Shown here piece after piece: positions 1-8,222 of a stretch of DNA of 64,000 nt. The position numbers and the translations under genes were made by a program. The first letter of the stretch is position 1, and the number at the start of each line of letters is the position of its first letter. A model generated the notes under the pieces. The model ran no database searches, was not told the origin of the DNA, and worked only from the letters and a program-made list of their open reading frames with translations. Source of the stretch: Alkaliphilus flagellatus (GTDB lineage Bacteria > Bacillota > Clostridia > Peptostreptococcales > Natronincolaceae); the NCBI RefSeq assembly GCF_018919215.1, contig NZ_JAHLQK010000001.1:590430-654429 (forward strand), read 5' to 3'.

Positions 1-107
1 TATTATATATTGAAAGATTTAAAAAGAAATTTTGTTTTACATTATTGAAAAGTTTCATAAGGAGTAGTTTTTGTAGTTAATAAATGGTAGAAAGTTGAGG
101 TATATTT

Positions 108-821
108 GTGAATAATACGAAGGATAAGATTATGCTCGTCTGTTGCTTATTAATCATCATCGGAGCATTAACAGGAATTATTATATATGCTACATCTAGT
201 GGAATTATGGATATTATGACTTCTATTGAATCATTTAAAACATACATAGATGGATTTGGTAACAAAGCTATTATTATTTTTTTTATAATACAATTCATGT
301 CTGTTGTCATTGCGCCGATACCCAGCAATATAAGTACAGCTGCAGGAGGAATAGTATTTGGTATATGGAAGACATTTATTACGAGTACACTTGCAGTAAT
401 TTTAGGCTCAATGTTAGTATTTATTCTTTCAAGAAAATTTGGAAAGCCACTTACGGACAAATTTGTTAGCCAAAAGATTGCAGGTAAGTACGGACAACTT
501 GTAGAATCAAAAAGTGAAATGCTATTAATAGCTATGTTTCTATTGCCATTTTTTCCTGATGACTCTATTTGCTTTTTAGCAGGACTTAGTAAAATAAAAT
601 GTAATAGATTTTTTGCAATCATGTTGTTGACGAGGCCATGGGGACTTCTAGTTTCCTCAGTAGTAGGTGCTACAAATATTACAATTCCATGGTGGGGTTG
701 GATAAGTATTGTTTTACTAGTAGTAGTATTATTTATTCTTATACAAAAATATGGTGATAAAATTGAAGACAAATTAATGGATATTATTCATATGAAATTA
801 GGAAGGAACAAAGAAAATTAG
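108..821 (+). CDS. TVP38/TMEM64 (SNARE-associated/DedA-like) family membrane protein
   Basis: Integral membrane protein of 237 residues. An N-terminal membrane helix lies at about residues 7-29. The family core follows at about residues 60-190, with a proline/glycine-rich re-entrant-type segment (PIPSNISTAAGG, then GIVFG) and a second conserved stretch, LLPFFPDD. A C-terminal helix (about 195-220) and a charged tail complete it. Bacterial family members are linked to membrane lipid or small-molecule movement, but no substrate can be read from the sequence. The GTG start is the first in-frame start before the first helix; the upstream Shine-Dalgarno is weak. It stands alone, and the next gene begins about 300 bases later. 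Confidence 0.8.
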   Translation: MNNTKDKIMLVCCLLIIIGALTGIIIYATSSGIMDIMTSIESFKTYIDGFGNKAIIIFFIIQFMSVVIAPIPSNISTAAGGIVFGIWKTFITSTLAVILGSMLVFILSRKFGKPLTDKFVSQKIAGKYGQLVESKSEMLLIAMFLLPFFPDDSICFLAGLSKIKCNRFFAIMLLTRPWGLLVSSVVGATNITIPWWGWISIVLLVVVLFILIQKYGDKIEDKLMDIIHMKLGRNKEN

Positions 822-1080
822 AAATATCAAAGATACCATTTATTCCGTAATACTAAATGATGATATCTAGTTATTTTAAGTTGTTATAAATAGATAAAAT
901 AAAGAAAGCAATACCTATGTAATAGAACGGTACTGTGTACGGAGAATTATATAAAGATTATGTAATCCACTAAATTAGAAGATATATATAGAATAAACTA
1001 GATATTTCAAGATATAGTTTCATTTATTAACTTAATGGCTGAATAAGCAGCTTACAATTTATAATATTTAAACAGTATTA

Positions 1081-1089
1081 TGCTATAAT
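1081..1089 (+). promoter_or_regulatory. Extended -10 promoter candidate for the MATE gene
   Basis: TGCTATAAT is a perfect extended -10 (TGn-TATAAT), 34 bases before the MATE start codon. No good -35 is visible, which extended -10 promoters tolerate. The rest of the 300-base gap after the TVP38 gene holds nothing else I can recognise. Confidence 0.45.
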
Positions 1090-1122
1090 ATTTAGTGTGC
1101 CTAAATTATTATAGAAAGAAGA

Positions 1123-2535
1123 ATGATAATGACTGATTCAGAATATAAAAAAGATGGAAAAAAAGCTAAATTATTTAAGTGGTTAAAAGACCCTACAAGA
1201 GCTGATGTTATTAATATTGCATGGCCTGTTCTTGTGGAGCTTCTTCTGGGATCACTTTTTGGTATGATAGATATGATGATGCTTGGAAGGATAGGTGATA
1301 GCTCATTAGCAGCAGCTTCTGTTGCAGCTGTAGGTATAACTAATCAGCCTTTATTTATAGGTATATCTCTTGTGCAGGCGTTAAATGTAGGAGCAACAGC
1401 CATGATTGCTCGATACCTAGGAGCTAATCAGAATGAAAGAATAGAAACTACTTTAAAGCATGTAATATTATTAAGCCTGCTAATGCTAGCAATCCCTCTA
1501 TCTATATTAGGAATAGTTTTTACAGATTCTATTATGAACTTTATGGGTGCACAAGCTGATGCTTTGCATGTGGGGAGAAATTATTTTAAAGTTGTTATGG
1601 TAGGATTTATATTCCAATCATTTAATATGTCTGTATCCGCGGCACTTCGAGGGATTGGTGAAACCAAAACACCTATGAAGATAAATCTAAAGGCAAATTT
1701 TTTAAATGTTATTGGTAATGCACTTCTTATATATGGTCTTTTAGGACTGCCTAAACTTGGTGTTACTGGAGCAGGGATATCCACTGCTATATCTAATGTT
1801 ATTGCAAGTGTACTTTTATTTATCTATATTATAAAAGGAAAAAGTATTATAAAACTTAATATAAGAAAGCCCTTTAAATTTGATAAAGACATTATATACA
1901 ATCTAGTGAGGATAGGTGTACCTGCGTCATTAGAACAGTTAGTTTTAAGAACAGGTGTGCTTTTGTTTGTAAAAATAGTTGCAGGACTTGGAACTGTTGT
2001 TTATGCAGCGCATCAAATATCACTAAGTATATTGAACCTTTCCCTCCAACCAGGTCAAGCATTTGGAATAGCAGCCTCATCACTAGTAGGTAGAACATTG
2101 GGAACTAACGAACTTTCACAGGCTGAAAATTATGCAAAGGAAACCCGGAGAATAGGATCCATGATATCTACTTTTATGGCTATAATATTCTTTTTCTTTG
2201 GACCGCAGCTTGTAGGATTATATTCAAATGATCCAGAGATTATACAAAGCGCCTCCGTTGCGTTAAAAATAATAGCCTTAGTTCAACCTTTTCAGTCATC
2301 TCAGCTCATATTAGCAGGAGGATTAAGGGGCGCAGGAGATACTTTTTGGCCCTTAATAGCTACATTTTTTGGAGTATTATTGGTTAGAGTTGCACTGGCA
2401 CATGTATTTGTTAATATATTCGGATATGGATTGGCAGGAGCGTGGATGGCAGTATTTGTCGATCAGCTTGTAAGATGGTTATTTGTTTACATGAGGTTTA
2501 GAACAGGGCAGTGGAAACACACAAAATTAAGATAG
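1123..2535 (+). CDS. MATE family multidrug/Na+ antiporter
   Basis: Cation-coupled exporter of the MATE family, 470 residues, the usual length. It has two six-helix halves. Each carries the family pattern near its start: WPVLVELLLGSLFGMIDMMMLGRIG in the first half (given here in part: LLGSLFGMIDMMMLGRIG) and the matching LVRIGVPASLEQLVLRTG region at about residues 262-280. A polar N-terminal extension of about 25 residues precedes helix 1. Substrate cannot be inferred. ATG at 1123 lies just behind AAAGAAG; a second in-frame ATG lies two codons later. It is monocistronic, with an extended -10 promoter upstream and a strong terminator downstream. Confidence 0.92.
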   Translation: MIMTDSEYKKDGKKAKLFKWLKDPTRADVINIAWPVLVELLLGSLFGMIDMMMLGRIGDSSLAAASVAAVGITNQPLFIGISLVQALNVGATAMIARYLGANQNERIETTLKHVILLSLLMLAIPLSILGIVFTDSIMNFMGAQADALHVGRNYFKVVMVGFIFQSFNMSVSAALRGIGETKTPMKINLKANFLNVIGNALLIYGLLGLPKLGVTGAGISTAISNVIASVLLFIYIIKGKSIIKLNIRKPFKFDKDIIYNLVRIGVPASLEQLVLRTGVLLFVKIVAGLGTVVYAAHQISLSILNLSLQPGQAFGIAASSLVGRTLGTNELSQAENYAKETRRIGSMISTFMAIIFFFFGPQLVGLYSNDPEIIQSASVALKIIALVQPFQSSQLILAGGLRGAGDTFWPLIATFFGVLLVRVALAHVFVNIFGYGLAGAWMAVFVDQLVRWLFVYMRFRTGQWKHTKLR

Positions 2536-2580
2536 ATACATGACTATGCAATTAATATAAGTTTCAATTGATTCTTAAAT

Positions 2581-2628
2581 AAAATCAGGATCACCCGTAT
2601 ACGGGTGATCCTGATTTTATTTATTTTT
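2581..2628 (+). terminator. Intrinsic terminator after the MATE gene
   Basis: Perfect inverted repeat with 18-bp arms at 2581-2598 and 2601-2618, GC-rich in the middle (GGATCACCCG), followed by a T-rich tract. It starts with A-run and ends with T-run, so it may work in both directions. Confidence 0.9.
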
Positions 2629-2992
2629 GTTGTTATTTATACATAAGACAAGAACTTTGATAACTTAAAAACTCAATCCGATTTCTAATACTACATTTAT
2701 GTAGTATATAATACTTTACTAACTATTAATCCCAATTGCTATAGAGTACTAAATAGTAGGTTTTGTATAACTCCATTGTGAAACTTCAACTAATAAATAC
2801 TCTATAACCCATAAAAAGATTAGTAAAATATTATAAAGGTAATTAAAAATTTATATAGAATTTTGTATAATTAGAAAATAAAAAAAATTACAAAATAAAT
2901 TTATCCTTGTCAAAAAAATAACGAATTTAAAAATATAACAGAATTTTTTAGGATTATATAAAAGTAAGTAAAAATATGTGGAGGTGGATAGT
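2629..2992. other. Intergenic region upstream of the Mo-hydroxylase operon
   Basis: About 360 very A/T-rich bases holding the control region of the xdh-type operon. Visible are a TATAAT at 2866-2871 without a convincing -35, and TTGTGAA-AC-TTCAAC at 2776-2790, which resembles the clean palindrome TTGTGAA-AAC-TTCACAA found before the pucR-like gene. No purine-riboswitch core is present. Nothing else is recognised. Confidence 0.4.
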
Positions 2993-3835
2993 GTGAAGAG
3001 ATTTGAATATTTTAAACCCAAGTCATTGCAAGAAGCAAGTGAATTATTATTACAGTATGCTGGTGAAGGCCACATACTAAACGGCGGTACAGATGTGATT
3101 GTAAGAATGCATGAAGGACTAAGTGCACCTAAGGCCATAATTGATATCAAAGGGATTAATAGACTAAAAGAAATTACCTACGATGAAAAGGAAGGATTAG
3201 TAATTGGAGCCTGTGCAACTATGTATGAAATGGAGCAAAATAGAAATCTAGTGGAGAAATATCGTGTTTTAGCAGAGGCTAGTCATACAGTAGGGTCTTG
3301 CCAAGTAAGAAACCGTGCCACAATGGTAGGAAATATTACAAATGCGTCTCCTTTAGCAGATACAGCAACTCCACTATTGGCTATGGATGCTATAGTAAAG
3401 GTTTTTGGTCCAGAAGGACAACGAGAAATTTCAATTCATGATTTCTTTGTTTGGGTAAGGAAAACCTGTCTAAAAGAGGGAGAGATTGTTACAGGCGTAA
3501 AACTACCTGCATTTGGGGAAAAGGTTTTCGGTAGCTACCAAAAACATGCAAGGAGAGATGAAGTAGATCTATCTACAGTTTGTGCTTCTGTGGTGAAGGT
3601 AGACAGTTCTATACGGATTGCCCTAGGATCTGTAGCTCCAACTCCTATTCGTGCAAGAAAGGCAGAAGCTTTCCTTCTAGGAAAGGAATTAACAGAGAAA
3701 ATAATTCAGGAAGCAGCTGAGATTGCTGTAAGTGAGACAACACCAATAGGTGATATTCGAGCATCTAAGGAATATAGACAAGAAATTATTAAGGTACTTG
3801 TAACAAGAGGATTAAAAGAAATTACAACCATGTAG
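2993..3835 (+). CDS. Molybdenum hydroxylase, FAD-binding (medium) subunit
   Basis: FAD subunit of a xanthine-dehydrogenase-family molybdenum hydroxylase; it passes electrons from the Fe-S subunit to NAD+ or another acceptor. It has the PCMH-type FAD fold: the NGGTDVIVRM phosphate-binding loop at about residues 31-40, and the family stretch VRNRATMVGNITNASPLAD at about 102-120, where the NI(T)NASPLAD segment contacts FAD. The C-terminal CO dehydrogenase flavoprotein domain follows. I chose GTG 2993 because GGAGGTG lies 6-7 bases before it; the GTG at 2978 lacks a Shine-Dalgarno. It is the first gene of an xdhB-xdhC-xdhA-like operon, 14 bases ahead of the Fe-S gene. Confidence 0.92.
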   Translation: MKRFEYFKPKSLQEASELLLQYAGEGHILNGGTDVIVRMHEGLSAPKAIIDIKGINRLKEITYDEKEGLVIGACATMYEMEQNRNLVEKYRVLAEASHTVGSCQVRNRATMVGNITNASPLADTATPLLAMDAIVKVFGPEGQREISIHDFFVWVRKTCLKEGEIVTGVKLPAFGEKVFGSYQKHARRDEVDLSTVCASVVKVDSSIRIALGSVAPTPIRARKAEAFLLGKELTEKIIQEAAEIAVSETTPIGDIRASKEYRQEIIKVLVTRGLKEITTM

Positions 3836-3849
3836 GGGAGGGGAAAATT

Positions 3850-4320
3850 TTGAAATATGATATTAGCTTTATTTTAAATAACGAACAAGTACATATCAGT
3901 GTAGACCCACATAAAACACTTTTAGACATGATACGGGAAGATTTGGATTTAACTGGTGCTAAGGAAGGCTGTGGTGCTGGAGAATGTGGAGCTTGTACGG
4001 TCCTAGTAAATAATAGACCTGTAAACGCATGTTTAATGCTAGCTGTAGAAGCAGATGGCCAGGAAATTATAACTATTGAGGGACTATCAACAGGAGAAGA
4101 ATTAGATGAACTACAAGAATCATTTATAGACCATGCAGCACTACAATGTGGGTATTGCACACCTGGCATGATTATGTCAGCTAAAGCGCTATTAATGAAA
4201 AATCCCACACCTACAGAGACAGAAGTAAAAAAGGCTATTAGTGGAAACTTATGTAGATGTACAGGATATAAGAAAATTATCGAGGCGGTTATGGATGTAG
4301 TAAATAAGAATCAGCAATAA
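3850..4320 (+). CDS. Molybdenum hydroxylase, [2Fe-2S] (small) subunit
   Basis: Electron-transfer subunit of the same molybdenum hydroxylase, 156 residues. The plant-type [2Fe-2S] ligands are C41, C46, C49 and C61. The second, helical-domain cluster has C100-x2-C103 and C135-x-C137 (CGYCTPG and LCRCTGY). All eight cysteines are present, so both clusters should form. TTG 3850 follows GGGGAGGGG at optimal spacing. It lies between the FAD and molybdopterin subunit genes with short gaps, so it is co-transcribed. Confidence 0.95.
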   Translation: MKYDISFILNNEQVHISVDPHKTLLDMIREDLDLTGAKEGCGAGECGACTVLVNNRPVNACLMLAVEADGQEIITIEGLSTGEELDELQESFIDHAALQCGYCTPGMIMSAKALLMKNPTPTETEVKKAISGNLCRCTGYKKIIEAVMDVVNKNQQ

Positions 4321-4342
4321 AATTGAAAGGAGGAAAAAAATA

Positions 4343-6658
4343 ATGAAATATATCGGTAAAAGCGTAAATCGTGTTGATGGAATTAAAAAGGTTACAGGAG
4401 AATTAAAATATGTAGATGATATGAAGCTTCCAAAAATGTTATATGCAGATGTAAAGCGAAGTCCCTACCCTCATGCCAAGTTATTAAAAGTAGATACGAG
4501 TAAGGCAGAGGCTTTGCCAGGAGTGAAGGCAGTTATTACAGGCAAGGATGTGCCTAATCGAGTAGGGCTTTATCTTGAAGACAAAACCTTTTTAGCTACT
4601 GATAAAGTTCGTTATAGAGGCGAGGCTATAGCAGCCGTAGCAGCTGAAACTAAAGAAATAGCAAAAATGGCAATAGATTTAATTGATGTAGAATATGAAG
4701 AATTACCAGTAGTAAGTAATGCTGTTGAAGCTTTAAAGCCAGATGCTCCTTTGGTGCATCCAGATTTAGGAGAATATCATTATGGCCCAATTTTTTTCCC
4801 AGAACCAGGTACAAATATAAGTAATCACTACAGAGTAAGAAAGGGAGATGTTGAAAAAGCTTTCGAGGAAGCAGAACATATTGTAGAAAATAGTTTCTTT
4901 GTGCCTCATATTCAACACAGTCCTATTGAAAATCATAGTGCCATTGCTCAAATGGATCGTGATGGGAGCTTAACTATTTGGTCTAGTTGCCAATCTCCAT
5001 ATGCAGTACGCAAGGCACTTTCTGTAGCTTTTGACTTACCATTAAACAAAATTCGTGTACTTTCACCAGCAGTTGGTGGTGGATTTGGTGGCAAGGCAGG
5101 AACAACCCTAGAGGGTATTATTATTCCATTAGCCAAAAAGCTAAGAGGGAGACCAATAAAATTAACTTATTCAAGGGAAGATGAATTTGTAAACAGCTTT
5201 GTAAGGCAAGGAATGCACGCAACGATTAAAACAGGAGTAGATAAAGATGGTAAAATCATAGGTGTTAAAAATAACTTTGTCTGGGACGGTGGAGCATATA
5301 CAGAATATGGTGTAAACATTGTAAGAGCTGGAGGCTATAGTTCATCAGGACCATATGATATTCCTAATCTATGGACAGATTCAATTTGTGTATATACAAA
5401 TCATCCTGTTGGAGGACCTTATAGGGGATTTGGAATGTCAGAAATACATTTTGCTATAGAACAAAACATTGATCTATTAGCAGAAAAACTTGGCATAGAC
5501 CCAGTAGATATTAGAAGAATAAATGGGTTAAAGCCAGGAGGAAGTAACGCTACTGGAGAAATTATTGAGCAGTGTGGATTATTAGAATGTTTAGAAGATG
5601 TAGCTAAAAATATTGAGTGGGGTAAGAGAAATCCTCCAAGTAAAACTAATAAGGTTAGAGGAAAAGGTATTGCTTGTGGATTCAAGGCTCCATCTATGCC
5701 GAATGACGTAGCTTCTGCTGCTATTATTAAATTGAATGAAGATGGAACAGCACATCTTTTAGTAAGTGGCCAAGATATTGGTCAAGGTTCTGATACTGCG
5801 TTGACACAAATTGCAGCAGAGGCATTAAGCATACCACCTCATAAGATTACAATTAAGACCGGAGACACGGACCATACTCCATACGAATGGCAGACTGTTG
5901 CTAGTCGTATAACCTACTGTTCAGGTAATGCCATCATTAATGCCTGCGAAGATGCAAAAGAACAGTTATTTGAACTAGCACAGCTAGCTCTAGGGATATA
6001 TAAGCGAGATTTAGTATTAGTCGATGGATATGTGGCATCTAAAATCTATCCAGATAAGAAAATTGCTATTAAAGATCTAGCTTTAGGATTATCCTTGCCA
6101 GATGGTTCTGGAATTCATGGACCTATTATTGGAAGAGGTTCATTTATACCACCTAATGTTAGAAATACAGATAAATTTACTGGACAAGGTGAAAAACCAG
6201 TTGCCTTCTGGACATATGGTACTCAGGGTGTAGAAATTGAAATTGATAAAGAAACAGGAAAAGTTGATGTATTAAAGGTAGCTTCCTGCTTTGACGTAGG
6301 TAAGGTTATAAACCCAAATCTAATTGAAGGGCAAGTAGAAGGTGGAATTATTCAAGGGATTGGGTCTGCTATTTTCGAAGAATTAGTAATCGAAAATGGC
6401 ATAGTTAAAAATCCGTCCTTTGTAGATTATAAAATACCAACTGCTGATGATATGCCAGAAATGATTGTAAATTTTGTAGAAAATCCAGAAGAAACTGGAC
6501 CTTTCGGCGCTAGAGGTGTAGCAGAGCCTTGTATGGTGCCTACTGCTCCTGCCATTGCAAATGCAGTATACGATGCTATAGGGGTCAGAATTAAATCTTT
6601 ACCAATTACAGCAGAGAAGATTTTAAAGGCTATTAAAGAAAAAGAAAAGAATTCTTAA
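4343..6658 (+). CDS. Molybdenum hydroxylase, molybdopterin-binding catalytic subunit
   Basis: Catalytic subunit (771 residues) of a xanthine-dehydrogenase-type enzyme that hydroxylates an N-heterocycle at the molybdenum centre. Family motifs in order: the N-terminal a/b hammerhead domain (about 1-125), VGGGFGGK near 244-250, GGPYRGFGM near 357-365, GQDIGQGSDT near 470, and GARGVAEP at 722-729, where E728 matches the catalytic glutamate. The arginine in PYRGFG is at the place of the substrate-binding Arg of purine-type enzymes. A YqeB-type selenium factor is encoded at the cluster end, which suggests a selenium-containing cofactor. Substrate is not fixed by sequence: purine or pyrimidine bases are both possible, and the neighbours favour a pyrimidine. 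ATG follows AAAGGAGG. Confidence 0.92.
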   Translation: MKYIGKSVNRVDGIKKVTGELKYVDDMKLPKMLYADVKRSPYPHAKLLKVDTSKAEALPGVKAVITGKDVPNRVGLYLEDKTFLATDKVRYRGEAIAAVAAETKEIAKMAIDLIDVEYEELPVVSNAVEALKPDAPLVHPDLGEYHYGPIFFPEPGTNISNHYRVRKGDVEKAFEEAEHIVENSFFVPHIQHSPIENHSAIAQMDRDGSLTIWSSCQSPYAVRKALSVAFDLPLNKIRVLSPAVGGGFGGKAGTTLEGIIIPLAKKLRGRPIKLTYSREDEFVNSFVRQGMHATIKTGVDKDGKIIGVKNNFVWDGGAYTEYGVNIVRAGGYSSSGPYDIPNLWTDSICVYTNHPVGGPYRGFGMSEIHFAIEQNIDLLAEKLGIDPVDIRRINGLKPGGSNATGEIIEQCGLLECLEDVAKNIEWGKRNPPSKTNKVRGKGIACGFKAPSMPNDVASAAIIKLNEDGTAHLLVSGQDIGQGSDTALTQIAAEALSIPPHKITIKTGDTDHTPYEWQTVASRITYCSGNAIINACEDAKEQLFELAQLALGIYKRDLVLVDGYVASKIYPDKKIAIKDLALGLSLPDGSGIHGPIIGRGSFIPPNVRNTDKFTGQGEKPVAFWTYGTQGVEIEIDKETGKVDVLKVASCFDVGKVINPNLIEGQVEGGIIQGIGSAIFEELVIENGIVKNPSFVDYKIPTADDMPEMIVNFVENPEETGPFGARGVAEPCMVPTAPAIANAVYDAIGVRIKSLPITAEKILKAIKEKEKNS

Positions 6659-6666
6659 GATTTACT

Positions 6667-6705
6667 AAACCGACTTGTTATCTCGAAGCCTCAACAAGTC
6701 GGTTT
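6667..6705 (+). terminator. Stem-loop between the Mo-hydroxylase operon and the permease
   Basis: Perfect 13-bp stem (AAACCGACTTGTT at 6667-6679 and its complement at 6693-6705) with a 13-base loop. The T-run after it is short (TTTAAATAAAT), so termination may be partial and allow read-through into the permease. Confidence 0.75.
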
Positions 6706-6770
6706 AAATAAATACAAGTGGGGTTTAGGGTAAGGTTAAAAGTTTTAATAAATACAGAGGAGGTTGTTAT

Positions 6771-8003
6771 ATGAGTAAACAAGAAGTTGTCGAAAAGCAC
6801 CAGCCAATTAGGGATGGGGATCATATTCCTACAGGGAAAAAGATTATACTTGGAATGCAGCATACGTTCACCATGTTTGGAGCTACAGTTTTAGTTCCAC
6901 TAATAACAGGAATAGATATTTCAGTTGCTCTATTTATGGCAGGTGTAGGAACTCTTTTATTTCACTTCTTAACTAAAAATAAAATTCCAGTGTTTTTAGG
7001 TTCATCCTTTGCTTTCATAGCACCAATGCTTATGGTTTCTGAAATGTATGGTATTCCATATGTTCAAGGTGGAATTGTAGTTGCAGGTCTTACCTATGTA
7101 ATAATAGCAGGTCTCGTTTATTTCTTTGGTCACGAGAAAATTGTAGAATATTTTCCACCAATTGTTACAGGTCCAATTATTATGGTAATAGGATTAAAGC
7201 TGGCTCCTACTGCAATTGATATGGCTAGCCAAAATTGGCTATTAGCAGTAGTAAGTTTACTTATAGTTATAGGAGTAAGTATTTATGCAAAAGGTTTCTT
7301 TCAGGTACTTCCTGTTTTATTTGGATTAGTAGGTGGGTATATATTTGCTGCAATAACAGGAAATATAAATTTTACGCCTGTTACAGAAGCAGCTCTATTC
7401 GGTCTTCCTAACTTTACATTTCCTAAATTTAATCTTGAAAGTATTATGATTATTGCACCTATTGCAGTAGCTACTGTAGTAGAGCATATTGGTAATATAT
7501 TGGTTGTTGGAACAACTGTTGAAGATGACTTTATTGAATCTCCTGGACTACATCGTACACTTCTTGGAGATGGATTAGCTACATCTCTGTCTGCTTTCTT
7601 TGGTGGACCAGCAAATACAACATATGCTGAAAATACAGGAGTATTAGCTTTAACTAAAATTTATCACCCAGTAATTATGAGAATAGCAGCAGTTTTCGCT
7701 ATTATTTTAGGGGTTATGCCAAAGCTAGGTGCAGTTATTAGCACAATACCATCCTCCATAGTTGGTGGTATCTCTATTGTATTATTTGGTATGATTGCAT
7801 CTGTTGGGAGCAGAAGCTTAGTAGAAAATAAGGTTGATTTTACATCATCTAAAAATTTAATTATTGCAGCAGTCATCTTTGTATTAGGTTTAGGTGGAGC
7901 TGTACTACCAGTTAAACTTGGAGCTGTTAGCTTTACAATAGAAGGCATGGCTTTAGCAGCAATTGTAGGTATTATTTTAAATAAGGTTTTACCAAAGGAA
8001 TAA
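6771..8003 (+). CDS. NCS2 family nucleobase (uracil/xanthine) permease
   Basis: Proton-coupled base transporter, 410 residues with 14 hydrophobic segments typical of NCS2. The N-terminal pattern MQHTFTMFGATVLVPLITG is close to UraA-type uracil permeases. The substrate-site motifs of TM8 (VVEHIGNILVVG, Glu near residue 239) and TM10 (GGPANTTYAENTGVLALT, with the NTTYAEN signature) are both present. The NTTYAEN form is usual for the uracil branch, which is one reason to suspect a pyrimidine as the cluster's substrate; xanthine transport cannot be excluded. ATG follows GAGGAGG. The gene follows the Mo-hydroxylase genes after a stem-loop and has its own terminator. Confidence 0.92.
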   Translation: MSKQEVVEKHQPIRDGDHIPTGKKIILGMQHTFTMFGATVLVPLITGIDISVALFMAGVGTLLFHFLTKNKIPVFLGSSFAFIAPMLMVSEMYGIPYVQGGIVVAGLTYVIIAGLVYFFGHEKIVEYFPPIVTGPIIMVIGLKLAPTAIDMASQNWLLAVVSLLIVIGVSIYAKGFFQVLPVLFGLVGGYIFAAITGNINFTPVTEAALFGLPNFTFPKFNLESIMIIAPIAVATVVEHIGNILVVGTTVEDDFIESPGLHRTLLGDGLATSLSAFFGGPANTTYAENTGVLALTKIYHPVIMRIAAVFAIILGVMPKLGAVISTIPSSIVGGISIVLFGMIASVGSRSLVENKVDFTSSKNLIIAAVIFVLGLGGAVLPVKLGAVSFTIEGMALAAIVGIILNKVLPKE

Positions 8004-8027
8004 TTAATAAAACCCCACTTAAGGATG

Positions 8028-8064
8028 ATAACGCCCTATTAAAAATAGAGGCGTTATTATTTTG
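8028..8064 (+). terminator. Intrinsic terminator after the base permease
   Basis: ATAACGCC-CTATT at 8028-8040 pairs with AATAG-A-GGCGTTAT ending at 8057, with one bulge and a short A-rich loop, followed by TATTTTG. Confidence 0.75.
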
Positions 8065-8079
8065 TGAAAACTTCACAAA
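8061..8079. promoter_or_regulatory. Palindromic operator candidate upstream of the pucR-like gene
   Basis: TTTGTGAA-AAC-TTCACAAA is a perfect inverted repeat with 8-bp arms and a 3-base spacer. The right arm begins an element (TTCACAA, then AACAAAGATTAT at 8082-8093) that recurs at 10006-10026 before the DUF2877 gene. Likely bound by the adjacent PucR-type regulator; this is inference. Confidence 0.5.
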
Positions 8080-8158
8080 GGAACAAAGATTATTTTGTAG
8101 AATACACAAAATATAAATGTTAAATAGTAGACAATCGAGAGCAAATATTGTTAATAAA

Positions 8159-8173
8159 CCACAAAAACACAAT
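8159..8173. repeat. 15-base repeated element, copy 1
   Basis: CCACAAAAACACAAT, identical to 9904-9918. It lies 50 bases before the pucR-like start codon. Shared with the upstream region of the next transcription unit, so a regulator site is more likely than chance. Confidence 0.55.
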
Positions 8174-8222
8174 AAGTCAGAAGATACAGAAAATATGTAC
8201 TTGGCGATAGGGGGAAATCACC

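Noticed and set aside
77-772. 231-residue reading frame on the minus strand opposite the TVP38-type gene
   Set aside because: Antisense shadow of a clear membrane-protein gene; no ribosome binding site and no family pattern.
2629-2992. Purine riboswitch upstream of the Mo-hydroxylase genes
   Set aside because: The conserved three-way junction core of purine riboswitches is not present on either strand.
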